DNA of 64,000 nt, taken from positions 1-64,000 of the forward strand of contig DAOSDL010000004.1 of assembly GCA_035362335.1 (NCBI GenBank). The letters run 5' to 3'. The position numbers and the translations under genes were made by a program. This document shows, one piece after another, positions 1-8,062 of the stretch (position 1 is the stretch's first letter; the number at the start of each line of letters is the position of its first letter). The notes under the pieces were generated by a model that was not told where the DNA came from, made no database searches, and saw only the letters and a program-made list of their open reading frames with translations. This DNA comes from JAOSJT01 sp035362335 (GTDB lineage Bacteria; Bacteroidota; Ignavibacteria; SZUA-365).

Positions 1-56
1 CACCATTTTCATTCTCCCGGGTGTGACGAAGGAACATGAATGACTGTGGTTTTGAA
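1..56. repeat. Partial copy of the island repeat (module Y end)
   Basis: These 56 bases match 1965-2020 almost exactly, and the corresponding part of the right-hand repeat block near 5195-5250. It is therefore the end of the Y module of the mosaic repeat described below, cut off by the window edge. More of the repeat family probably lies upstream of this window. Confidence 0.85.
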
Positions 57-89
57 CCATTGCCTTCTCCCGCATTTTCAGCATTTGCA

Positions 90-1121
90 TTACTGGCGTG
101 CGATGCTGGCTCTGCCGAGCAGGGATAAAGCGATGGAGTACAGATAGGCGCCTTTGATGGTGTGGCGGGCGCTGCATGTGTGGCGCTCAAGGGGGATTCT
201 GTGTAAATGGAACTTCGTGCAGTCGTCCTTGAGCCCCGAGATACCAAAGGATAATCTGCACTGTGCCTCGCCATGCAGCCAGTGCATGAACGCGCGGTCC
301 GCGGGCGCATCGGAAAATGGGAAGGAAAAGTAGTATGCGCCGATACCGAATTCCCGCGCGAGATAATCAAAACTTTCACGCACCTGCCGCTTCCTTTCGT
401 CAATGCCGATATCTCCGAAGTACGGATGGCTCAGCGAATGCGAGCCGATAGTGAAGCCCTGTCCGAGTAATTCGCGTATCTGATCGCCGCGCAGATACGG
501 TTGCTGATCGCGAAGATACTCGCCGAGATCGATTTCCAGGATGCGCGCGATGTCATCGATCATGCCGGCCGCGTTGCAGTCGAGCGAGAGCAGCAGCGTG
601 CTCAACGCCTCGGGAGTGCAATCGCGCTGATGCAGATATGCGGCAAGCTCCCGCTCGGGGAAGGCGCGTCCGGCCATGCGCTCGATGATCACGCTCGCCT
701 TGTGCCGGTAGAACATCGCCCTGTTGTCCACGAAATCGGTGTTGATAAAGAATGTCGCAGGAATGCCCTTGCGCAGCAATATCGGCGCTATTTCGCTGTG
801 GATTTCCCTCAAACCATCATCGAAGCTGAGATGAAACAGCGGCTTGTCGATGCGCCTTCTGCCGCGCACACAATCATCGAGTTCGCGCAGGGAAACGGGC
901 GTGTACTGTTTGCACAAATACTCCACATCCTCCACAAAGAGTGCTTTCGAGCGCAGTTGGTAGAGGTGGCACACATGCGGCAGTCGCGCGTCGGTTATAG
1001 TGTGATAATACGGGAGCAGCAGCGTGCGTCCCGTGACGTTCATCAACGCCCGCTCGCTGACCAGCGAACCCGCCGTGGCGCACAGCGCCGCCATACCCGT
1101 TTTTGCTCTCGCTTCGATCAT
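90..1121 (-). CDS. Polysaccharide deacetylase family protein (NodB-like)
   Basis: A 343-residue protein with a NodB/CE4-type deacetylase domain. The first metal-site motif SFDDG is at residues 99-103 and is followed by the strand GIPATFFIN (119-127). The second motif, SHSLSHPYF, is at 227-235 and carries the histidines H228 and H232. Members remove N- or O-acetyl groups from surface or cell-wall polysaccharides. There is no clear signal peptide, so a cytoplasmic or membrane-peripheral role in polysaccharide assembly is as likely as an extracellular one. The start follows a G-rich stretch ending 2 bases before ATG; a later Met at 27 is possible. It is monocistronic as seen here and borders the repeat-rich island. 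The substrate cannot be told from sequence. Confidence 0.85.
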   Translation of the reverse strand: MIEARAKTGMAALCATAGSLVSERALMNVTGRTLLLPYYHTITDARLPHVCHLYQLRSKALFVEDVEYLCKQYTPVSLRELDDCVRGRRRIDKPLFHLSFDDGLREIHSEIAPILLRKGIPATFFINTDFVDNRAMFYRHKASVIIERMAGRAFPERELAAYLHQRDCTPEALSTLLLSLDCNAAGMIDDIARILEIDLGEYLRDQQPYLRGDQIRELLGQGFTIGSHSLSHPYFGDIGIDERKRQVRESFDYLAREFGIGAYYFSFPFSDAPADRAFMHWLHGEAQCRLSFGISGLKDDCTKFHLHRIPLERHTCSARHTIKGAYLYSIALSLLGRASIARQ

Positions 1122-1285
1122 CCGCCCCCCTGTTTCCCGCTACCGCAGTTCTCCTTCGTGCTTTTCCGCCCCGCAGTGTTGGCCTGCAAAGCTACGACAC
1201 GTGAAGGCGTGCGAAGTTCCCTCTGGGTGGTGATTTTGAATAAAAGCTTTTGCACGCGTGATATACGTGCATCCGGCGGGATCGT

Positions 1286-2251
1286 AAAACCACAGATTAC
1301 TCTGATTGCACACTGATTTCCACAGAATCAATCGTAGGTATCTGTGCTAATCTGTGTGTAATCTTTGCTATCTGTGGTTTTAAAATTCTGTCCCATGCGG
1401 CCGCATTGCCGTCAAAGTCATCAACCACCTCGGCGATGAGGTGATGAAGGTGTATCGGGTGGGGAATGACAAGCTGGTTTGATTGGTGATCAGCGAGGAG
1501 GTGGAGTCTAAGCGAATGTGGTTAAGCTGTCAGATGATCTGGACTTAACAGTTCTCACATCCGGCTGAGTTGCAAAACCACGGATTACTCAGATTGAAAA
1601 CTGATTTTCACAGATTCAATTGCAGGTATCTGTGCTAATCTGTGTGTTATCTGTGCTATCTGCTCTGAAAATAGTGTCGCTGCCTGCATCATGCTCATCT
1701 GCGCGGTGATGTGTAAAGAGTGAAGAGCAAAGAGTAAAGTTTTACGGTAGTCGTAGGAGCCAACCCGTACTCTCTCCGCCACCGCAGGCAAGGGACACCG
1801 ATTCGCATCACTACTGTCAGCGGACGTTGGATGGCTTCATCTGCGAAGATTCGCTCGGCACCTCGCCGACTTCCACGATCCATCTGTGCTAATCTGTGTG
1901 AAATCCGTGCAATCTGTGGTTTTGAAACTCTGCTGATCCACTCTGACAGTAATCAAGGCACCTGCACCATTTTCATTCTCCCGGGTGTGACGAAGGAACA
2001 TGAATGACTGTGGTTTTGAAATTCTGTCCCATGCGGCCGCATCGCCGTCAAAGTCATCAACCACCTCGGCGATGAGGTAATGAAGGTGTTTCGGGTAGGG
2101 AATGACATGCCGGCGTGATTGGTAATCAGCGAGGAGGTGGAGTCTAAGCGAATGTTCGTAACCTGTCGAGTGAGAGCGCTCGAAAGGTGGGAAGTGGCGT
2201 GTTTCCCATAAAATACTGGCAAAACGCACTTCTTAAAGATAGGGACTCGCC
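1286..2251. repeat. Left mosaic repeat block (R-Z-R-X-Y-Z-W)
   Basis: About 965 bp of non-coding modules. R is the CACGGATTACTCAGATT/ATCTGTGCTAATCTGTGTG-type element (1286-1384 and 1574-1663). Z is a 134-bp module (1385-1518 and 2021-2154). X (1664-1883) includes an AGAGTGAAGAGCAAAGAG run. Y (1884-2020) follows, then a terminal piece W (2155-2251). The same modules recur at 4803-5772 in a different order. Short open frames across it are not conserved in length and look accidental. No gene is supported between 1122 and 2427. Confidence 0.85.
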
Positions 2252-2286
2252 AAATCATGTCATTGCCTGTCTCTTATATTTGGCGG

Positions 2287-2425
2287 TAACGTTTTGCAGC
2301 GTGGCGTAGTGGCGGTTTTTTGGCACAAAAGTTCAATCGAAGAGCCGCACTTGAACATATCCCAAAACCGTCATACGAAGCACTGAACCTGCCATTACGC
2401 CAAACCGCTGCTGCGCGCCGGTATT
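2287..2425 (-). repeat. Large imperfect palindrome behind the propeller gene (attC-like)
   Basis: The arm at 2296-2317 and the arm at 2386-2412 are imperfect inverted repeats; the core TGGCGTAGTGGCGG pairs with CCATTACGCCA with few mismatches. A second inverted pair, GTTCAA (2331-2336) and TTGAAC (2351-2356), lies inside. A single gene followed at once by a ~120-bp imperfect palindrome is the layout of an integron gene cassette. I could not fit the canonical GTTRRRY core, so this is a resemblance only. It may instead be a transcription terminator or another recombination site. Confidence 0.4.
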
Positions 2426-2427
2426 TC

Positions 2428-3489
2428 TTAAAATTGCCTCTGAAAAGCCTTTCCGTTATATTTATACACTTTTCCGTCTTCCATTCCGAACCACAATTCG
2501 CCTTTATCATCTTCATAAATAGATAGAGCATTGTCATTTGCAAGTCCATCTCTCTTTGTGTAATTAGTCATCTTTACACCATCATATTTCCAAATTCCTG
2601 CATCTCTGTCACCAAACCATATATTACCTTTACCGTCTTCTGCAATTGCGAAAACGTGCTCGAGAGTGCCAGGCATTGATTTATCACCATTTCTTCCACT
2701 TGTTGGATGAATTAATTTGTACTTATCTGAAAAATTAATTGTTGCATTACCTTCTTTTAGCAATACGCCAATTCCATTGTTACCAATCCATAGTCTGCCT
2801 TTTGAGTCTTCGAGAATACTTCTGATATGAAGAGGCTCTACTTCAATATCAAGTCCAAGCGTTTCGTCGTTGATAATTCTAAATTCCTTCCCATTGTAGC
2901 CAAAAACGCCCGCGTAAGTGCCAAACCATATCATGTTGGTTTTTCCTTTTGAAATGCCTGTTACTCCATATAAATTGTTTGGGTTAATTGTTTTAGGGCT
3001 GGGAAAAGCTAAATAGCTTAATTTATGTCCATCAAATCTATAAACTCCTTCTTTAATTCCAGCTCCAAACCAAAGGTCATCATCTGATTTCATCCACTCG
3101 GCTTTGGAATTCTCTGCCACTCCTATTGTTTCGTCTCGAATAGTCTTTCCATCATAACTACTTACCCCATTTTGAGATTCAAACCAAATAATTCCATTTT
3201 TGTCTTCTTGGATTGATAGAATTTGATTACCCCTCAAACCTTCATTTGTCGAAAAGTATGTGAAAGAATTGCCATTGAAGAGTGCAACTCCTTCCCGAAT
3301 GCTTCCAAACCAATAATTTCCTTTACTGTCTTGATAAATAGAACGAATTCCCGAAGTGAATTTCAAGGTGTCTGCTTTTGCATTCGCTTCCAATGCGAGC
3401 TTGTTAGTTTCTCCTACTGTTGTTTTATTTTCAACGCAGGATAAGCTCAGTGTCATAATTAGTAGTATGTATTTCAATATATTTTTCAT
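2428..3489 (-). CDS. Lipoprotein with seven-bladed two-component-regulator-type propeller
   Basis: A 353-residue lipoprotein: a hydrophobic leader ends in the lipobox SLSC, with Cys18 as the acylation site. The rest is a run of 'regulator propeller' (Reg_prop) blades, each with the signature D-x-G-x-I/L-W-F-G. I count seven such W-F/I-x turns (WFGS, WFES, WFGA, WFGT, WIGN, WFGD, WFGM), enough to close one seven-bladed propeller. Such propellers usually form the periplasmic sensor of hybrid two-component proteins; here no membrane segment or kinase follows, so it is a free-standing lipid-anchored propeller. The gene is clearly AT-rich (many AAA, AAT and ATT codons) against GC-rich neighbours, which points to recent acquisition. 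A large palindrome follows its stop, and repeat blocks flank the locus. Its ligand is unknown. Confidence 0.75.
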   Translation of the reverse strand: MKNILKYILLIMTLSLSCVENKTTVGETNKLALEANAKADTLKFTSGIRSIYQDSKGNYWFGSIREGVALFNGNSFTYFSTNEGLRGNQILSIQEDKNGIIWFESQNGVSSYDGKTIRDETIGVAENSKAEWMKSDDDLWFGAGIKEGVYRFDGHKLSYLAFPSPKTINPNNLYGVTGISKGKTNMIWFGTYAGVFGYNGKEFRIINDETLGLDIEVEPLHIRSILEDSKGRLWIGNNGIGVLLKEGNATINFSDKYKLIHPTSGRNGDKSMPGTLEHVFAIAEDGKGNIWFGDRDAGIWKYDGVKMTNYTKRDGLANDNALSIYEDDKGELWFGMEDGKVYKYNGKAFQRQF

Positions 3490-3667
3490 TTTGGGTTTTT
3501 ATAATTTGACGCACAACTCGCTTATACGTAGGATCAAATCAGACAATACCGCACCTGTCCAAAACTCAGAACAGCTGATCGTGCCTTGAGCAGAAAAATG
3601 TGTCTCCGACCATTCGTATCTTGGAAGTGCTAACAAACCGAGATACCACCAATCGGAGACGGAGACC

Positions 3668-4775
3668 ATGAAAGGTAGCAGTTTGCCTGCACAAATCATA
3701 ACGAGCGCCGTCCGCTCATCGGATGTTCGGAGACTCGTGGCCGCCACAACGGGGAGCGCCACGCCAAGGGATTCACCTGCTGGCATCAGTTTGTCAGTCT
3801 GCATGATGTTATTGCAGTTCGCCAAGTTGACGTCTCTGCGGGAGGTCATCGATGAGATGCAGGGTCTCGGCGGCAAGCTCTCGCATCTGCGCCTTCCTTC
3901 GGCACCGAAACACTCGACTCTGTCGTATGCCAACACCCACCGACCGTGGCAGATCTATCAGGACCTGTTCTACCAGTTGCTGTGCTGGTTTCATGCGACC
4001 TGCACGGGCCGCGCAGGTTTCGCTTCAAGAACAGGCTACTGAGCATGGATGCGACGGTCATGGATCTGTGTCTGTCGCTGTTTCCCTGGGCAAAGTTCCG
4101 GCAGACCAAGGGGGCGGTGAAGGTGCACCTGCTGCTCGGGCAAGATGGCTACTTCCCGATCTTTGCCCATATCACCGACGGCCACGGCGGCGATTCGCGG
4201 GTCTGCAAGGATCTGGTTGCCATGAGCACGCATCTGACCGAAGGCAGTATCCTGGCGCTGAACCGGGGGTACATCGATTTAGCCCTGATCGGCCTGTTGA
4301 TCAGTGGCGGGAGTTACTTCGTTACCCGTTTGAAGGAGGGGCCGAACTGGCTCGTCCGCGGAGAGCGTGCCGTGCCGAGTCGCGGGGGCATCATGCGCGA
4401 AGCACTCATCGAGGTTCAAAGCTCGAAGGCACAGGCGACTCTTGGACAGCATCTGCTGCGCCTGGTCGAATGGCAAGACCCGAATACCGGCGAGAAGTAT
4501 CGTTTTCTGACGAACCATCTGGAGTTCGGACCGACGACGATCATGCGTATTTACAAGGATTGATGGCAAATCGAGGTGTTTTTCAAAACCCTCAAGCAGC
4601 AGCAGAAGATCAAGTCGTTCGTGGGCACCACCGAGAACGCGCTCAAGACGCAGAATTCGACAGTTCTGATCACGATGTTGCTCCTGCTGCGGCTCAGCAA
4701 GCGCACCGCGTGGCAGTGGTCGCTTTCGAACCTGATCGCGTTTCTGCGTTTGAACCTGCTCGTTCATCACAGTCG
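3668..4775 (+). pseudogene. Decayed IS4-family transposase
   Basis: A DDE transposase relic spread over two frames. A short N-terminal piece starts at 3668, and KGFTCWHQFV (from 3766) continues in another frame. The frame shifts again to MMLLQFAKLTSLREVID (from about 3800), then again near 4010 to FKNRLLSMDATVMDL onwards. An in-frame TGA at 4561-4563 sits between IYKD and WQIEVFFKTLK, exactly at the Arg of the family's Y-x2-R-x3-E-x6-K signature. The second catalytic Asp, normally in DRGY, reads NRGY. The C-terminus runs directly into the right repeat block. With at least three frameshifts, a nonsense codon and a lost catalytic residue, it cannot be active. I could not define terminal inverted repeats or a target duplication. 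Confidence 0.85.
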
Positions 4776-4802
4776 TGATGTGGGTGCATCCGGCTGGATT
4801 GT

Positions 4803-5772
4803 AAAACCACGGATTACTCAGATTGAAAACTGATTTTCACAGATTCAATTGTAGGTATCTGTGCTAATCTGTGTGTAATCTGTGTTATCTGCTCTGAAAA
4901 TAGTCTCGCTGCCTGCATTATGCTTATCTGCGCGGTGATGTGTTAAGAGTGAAGAGTAAAGAGTAAAGTTTGACGATAATCGCCAGGAGCGAACCCGTAC
5001 CCCTGCCGCCCCCGCAGGCAATGTCCGCCGAATCGTAACACTGCTGTCAGCGGGCGTTGAATTGCTTCATCTACGACGATTCGCTCGGCACCTCGCCGAC
5101 TTCCACGATCCATCTGTGCTAATCTGTGTGAAATCCGTGCAATCTGTGGTTTTGAAACTCTGCTGATCCACTCCGACAGTAATCAAGGCACCTGCACCAT
5201 TTTCATTCTCCCGGGTGTGACGAAGGAACATGAGAGACTGTGGTTTTAATATTCTGTCCCATCCGGCCGCATCGCCGTCAAAGTCATCAACCACCTCGGC
5301 GATGAGGTGATGAAGGTGTTTCGGGTGGGGAATGACAAGCTGGTTTGATTGGTGATCAGCGAGGAGGTGGAGTCTAAGCGAATGTGGATAATCTGTCAGA
5401 TGAGCTGGACTGTACAGTTCTCACATCCGGCTGAGATGCAAAACCACGGATTACTCAGATTGAAAACTGATTTTCACAGATTCAATTGTAGGTATCTGTG
5501 CTAATCTGTGTGCAATCTGTGTTATCTGTGGTTTTAAAAATTCTGTCCCATACGGCCGCATCGCCGTCAAAGTCATCAACCACCTCGGCGATGAAGTGAT
5601 GAAGGTGTTTCGGGTGGGGAATGACTAGCTGGCGTGATTGGTGATCGTCGAGGATGTGGAGTCTACGCGAATGCTCATAACTTGTCAGGTGAGACCGTTC
5701 GGGAGGAGAATAGCGGCGTGCACCTCCTAAAATACGGCCTCAAACGCACTTCTCAAAAATCGGAGCTCACGG
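4803..5772. repeat. Right mosaic repeat block (R-X-Y-Z-R-Z-W)
   Basis: It holds the same modules as 1286-2251 but with the long unit (R-X-Y-Z, 4803-5384) before the short unit (R-Z, 5440-5673); the left block has the short unit first. Z copies here are 5251-5384 and 5540-5673, again 134 bp each. Homology with the left block extends a little upstream (CGTGAT...GTGCATCCGG at 4774-4793 against 1257-1276). No gene is supported between 4776 and 5890. Confidence 0.85.
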
Positions 5773-5890
5773 AACCAGGAACAGCTTAATCATTTATGGC
5801 AATTGAACGACACAGGCGATCTCACATTCAAGAGAAATTGGATCATGACCGAGTTAAGGGTTGGCGAGTGATTGTAAATATGCTATCGTA

Positions 5891-6820
5891 TTAATCGTTA
5901 CTTCCCAAGAAATAAATCGCGTGCAGAGGAAGCATGTTCTTCTCGTCGTCAGTCAGCCTGCCGTAGAACTCCTGCCATAGTGCGATAAAATTATCGATGT
6001 CCAATAGTTTTATATGTCTGTGGCTTTCTCTTGCAGAACGTTCTGCCTCAGATGTGAAGGTCCCAGATGTCACGAAAACACCTATGTCACCGTCTTTGTT
6101 GAGCAAGCCGGTCAAACTACGGATATCGTCAACTGGAACCGCTGCGTCAGGCCTGTGCTTAACTTGCACTTTCAGCCTGGGAGCAGTCGCTCCCAATGGG
6201 TCGCTGTATGCAACTATATCCAAACCGCCGTCTTTACCTTTTGGGGATATAAATGGTGTGTGATATTTCATGGCGCGCAGTAGTGCCGCTACCATATCCT
6301 GATACTCGTAGGCGTTTTTGCTACGAATAAATTCCTTGATTCCAGCAATTGCTTGCTCTTCCAATAAGTCGAGATTAGCCTTCTGAGTTTGAGTTTTATT
6401 CTCTTCAAATTCTGTCGGCTCATCTTCAGTGATCTTTCCTTTCTTCTGCTTCGCTTCTTTCTTGTCAGCAGCCCAGTTTCTATAGAGTTGCGATGCAGTC
6501 TCCAGCAGCTTTGCAGGACCTAGCTCTATCGCCTTTTCGCCCTCGTCTGTTAAATACCAAACACCTTTATTCTTTACCAAGAAGCCAGCTTTAATAGCGT
6601 CGATGCTGTAAAAGTGCAATATGGACTCCCAACGGACATAACCAGTCTTTTCATAAACCTGCTTCTCCCAGTCAGTTAGTTCAATGGTATCACGGATTTT
6701 ATCAATAACAATCTTTCCGGGCAGCTGCCCACCAGCCTCCTTCAATATTTCGAAGGTAGCATACAACGTTTTGGCTGCCGAGCGCTTCGACGGCGCCAAT
6801 TTCTCCAATTCCTTATTCAT
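5891..6820 (-). CDS. mrr: Mrr-like type IV restriction endonuclease
   Basis: A 309-residue protein with the two-part architecture of Mrr. An N-terminal winged-helix region (about 10-115, including TDWEKQVYEKTGYVRWES and WYLTDEGEKAI) is followed by a Lys/Glu-rich linker (118-150). The C-terminal nuclease is of the PD-(D/E)xK type, with GKDGGLDI (Asp201) and QVK (Gln219, Lys221) as the catalytic D...QxK pair. Mrr enzymes cut DNA carrying foreign methylation and need no partner methylase. The gene is AT-rich compared with the hydrogenase operon next to it and follows the repeat block, consistent with acquisition as a solitary defence gene. No methyltransferase gene is nearby. Replication-linked or housekeeping roles are less likely. 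Confidence 0.85.
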   Translation of the reverse strand: MNKELEKLAPSKRSAAKTLYATFEILKEAGGQLPGKIVIDKIRDTIELTDWEKQVYEKTGYVRWESILHFYSIDAIKAGFLVKNKGVWYLTDEGEKAIELGPAKLLETASQLYRNWAADKKEAKQKKGKITEDEPTEFEENKTQTQKANLDLLEEQAIAGIKEFIRSKNAYEYQDMVAALLRAMKYHTPFISPKGKDGGLDIVAYSDPLGATAPRLKVQVKHRPDAAVPVDDIRSLTGLLNKDGDIGVFVTSGTFTSEAERSARESHRHIKLLDIDNFIALWQEFYGRLTDDEKNMLPLHAIYFLGSND

Positions 6821-7068
6821 TTTGTATTATTGTTTGTGGCAATTATGTAACTTCTATTTTTTACATGTATCGGATCTGCTACAATACGCAACAATAGCCA
6901 ATATTACCGTCAAAGGCAAGATGTGGTGAACTTTCGGGCAGGGAAAATTTTCAAGCCCCGGCCTGCCCTTCCCTGACGCCGCGCGATTCACACACTACTC
7001 CTTACTCTTCCTACCCTCCATTTACTCATTTCGATGTATTCCTCATGATACACTCAAGCATAATAAAA
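6821..7068. other. Intergenic spacer upstream of mrr
   Basis: AT-rich sequence. It contains a weak 7-bp inverted repeat (GGGCAGG at 6936-6942 with CCTGCCC at 6962-6968) and otherwise nothing I can assign. The mrr promoter must lie in its left part, but I see no convincing hexamers. Confidence 0.5.
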
Positions 7069-7099
7069 GCGCGACGGCTCTTGGGGAGAGCCGTCGCGC
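7069..7099 (-). terminator. Rho-independent terminator of the hox operon
   Basis: A perfect 13-bp GC-rich stem (7069-7081 with 7087-7099) with a 5-base loop. Read on the minus strand it is followed by TTTTATTAT, the U-tract of an intrinsic terminator. It lies 43 bases after the last gene of the operon. Confidence 0.9.
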
Positions 7100-7142
7100 G
7101 GGGTTGGGGGGATGGCTGCGCCGGCGGGGGGCCGGCGGAGTA

Positions 7143-7517
7143 TCAGTTCAGCTTCTTTTTCAGTATCGAGAGCAGGGTCTTGGGATGCACGGGCTTCTGG
7201 AACACGCCGTCGAGGCCGAGTGCCTTGTAGTCCGTGTTGTCGTCGAGACTGTCGCCCACCGAACTGAGCATGAACACGGGCGCCGTATTGCCGAGAAGCC
7301 TGAGTTCCTTGGCAAAGGTGGTGCCGGCATCCACTTCTTCCATCATGAGGTCGACGAGGAGGAAATCGGGATTGATGGTCTTGTACACCCGAAGACCTTC
7401 CTCGGCACTGTGCGCTTCGGCCATCTCGTAGCCGTTGGCTTCGAGAATCATACGCACGGCGTCGAGCATGTCCTGATCGTCGTCGAGGTACAGGATCACG
7501 TGCTTACCGTCCTTCAT
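7143..7517 (-). CDS. Stand-alone response regulator receiver domain
   Basis: A 124-residue CheY-like receiver with no output domain. The acidic pocket is LDDDQD (Asp12-Asp14), the phospho-acceptor is Asp56 in LLVDLMM, the switch Ser is near 85-86 (MLSS) and the conserved Lys is K108 (FQKP). A GGAGAAG ribosome site sits 6 bases before the ATG. It is the last gene of the hydrogenase operon, 59 bases after the maturation protease. It probably relays a phosphorylation signal by protein contact, perhaps tied to hydrogenase use, but no kinase is adjacent. The family assignment is secure; the partner is unknown. Confidence 0.9.
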   Translation of the reverse strand: MKDGKHVILYLDDDQDMLDAVRMILEANGYEMAEAHSAEEGLRVYKTINPDFLLVDLMMEEVDAGTTFAKELRLLGNTAPVFMLSSVGDSLDDNTDYKALGLDGVFQKPVHPKTLLSILKKKLN

Positions 7518-7576
7518 TGTGCTTCTCCATGTAATGATATCTTCGTTGTTCGCATAGTGGTGCGCGGTGGCGGAGG

Positions 7577-8062
7577 TCAGTGCTGCGCGCCCGCGGGCGG
7601 CAGATCCAACATCCGGGGATCCTCCAGCGCATGACGGAGAAAGTCCAGCGCCTGTCGGAGATTGTCGGCCGCGCGGGGCGAAAGCCGCTCTCCGAATTCA
7701 TTGAATTCGTATCCGCGTATGCCCAGAATATAGCCGCGTGTGTCGGCGCCGAAGAGTTCATGCGCCATGTGCAGCAACGGAGCCGGCTCGACGCTGTGCG
7801 TCGAAAAGCTCTGCGCTGCCACGGGCACGATGCGCTCAACGTAAAAGGGCTCGCGTCCGTTTACCGAGGCGTCGGCCAGTATCACAATGTCGTGCGCGGC
7901 GATGTCGCTCGCATCCTCCACCGTGAGCTGATAATCCGAATCCACGGTCACATGCGCGGGCGCCCAGCGCTCGGCGTCGGCGGCAAGCGCCGGACCAAGC
8001 CCGTCGTCGAGCCGGCCCGGATTGCCATATCCTATGAGCAGTATGCGCGGTGCGGAATCCAT
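7577..8062 (-). CDS. hoxW: Hydrogenase maturation endopeptidase (HyaD/HoxW type)
   Basis: A 161-residue protease of the M52 family, which cuts the C-terminal tail from the nickel-loaded large subunit. The nickel-sensing acidic residues are visible: GYGNPGRLDDGLGP near the N-terminus (acid at the D-D pair), the DSDYQL segment, and the H-S-V-E-P region before the last helices. Its ATG overlaps the hoxH stop by one base (TGATG), so translation is probably coupled to the substrate subunit. The C-terminal tail is slightly longer than in typical members. Assignment as the HoxH-specific protease comes from family plus position. Confidence 0.88.
   Translation of the reverse strand: MDSAPRILLIGYGNPGRLDDGLGPALAADAERWAPAHVTVDSDYQLTVEDASDIAAHDIVILADASVNGREPFYVERIVPVAAQSFSTHSVEPAPLLHMAHELFGADTRGYILGIRGYEFNEFGERLSPRAADNLRQALDFLRHALEDPRMLDLPPAGAQH

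Noticed and set aside
1837..2258. Small proteins encoded in the repeat block (minus strand, containing VVDDFDGDAA)
   Set aside because: Frames differ in length between copies, lack ribosome sites, and exist only because the module lacks stops in that frame.
2315..2336. Sigma54 promoter (TGGCAC near 2321)
   Set aside because: The -12 side lacks the GC pair and it points into the palindrome behind a minus-strand gene.
1286..5772. CRISPR array
   Set aside because: The repeats are long, few, unequal in spacing and composed of shuffled modules. No cas genes or regular spacers exist.
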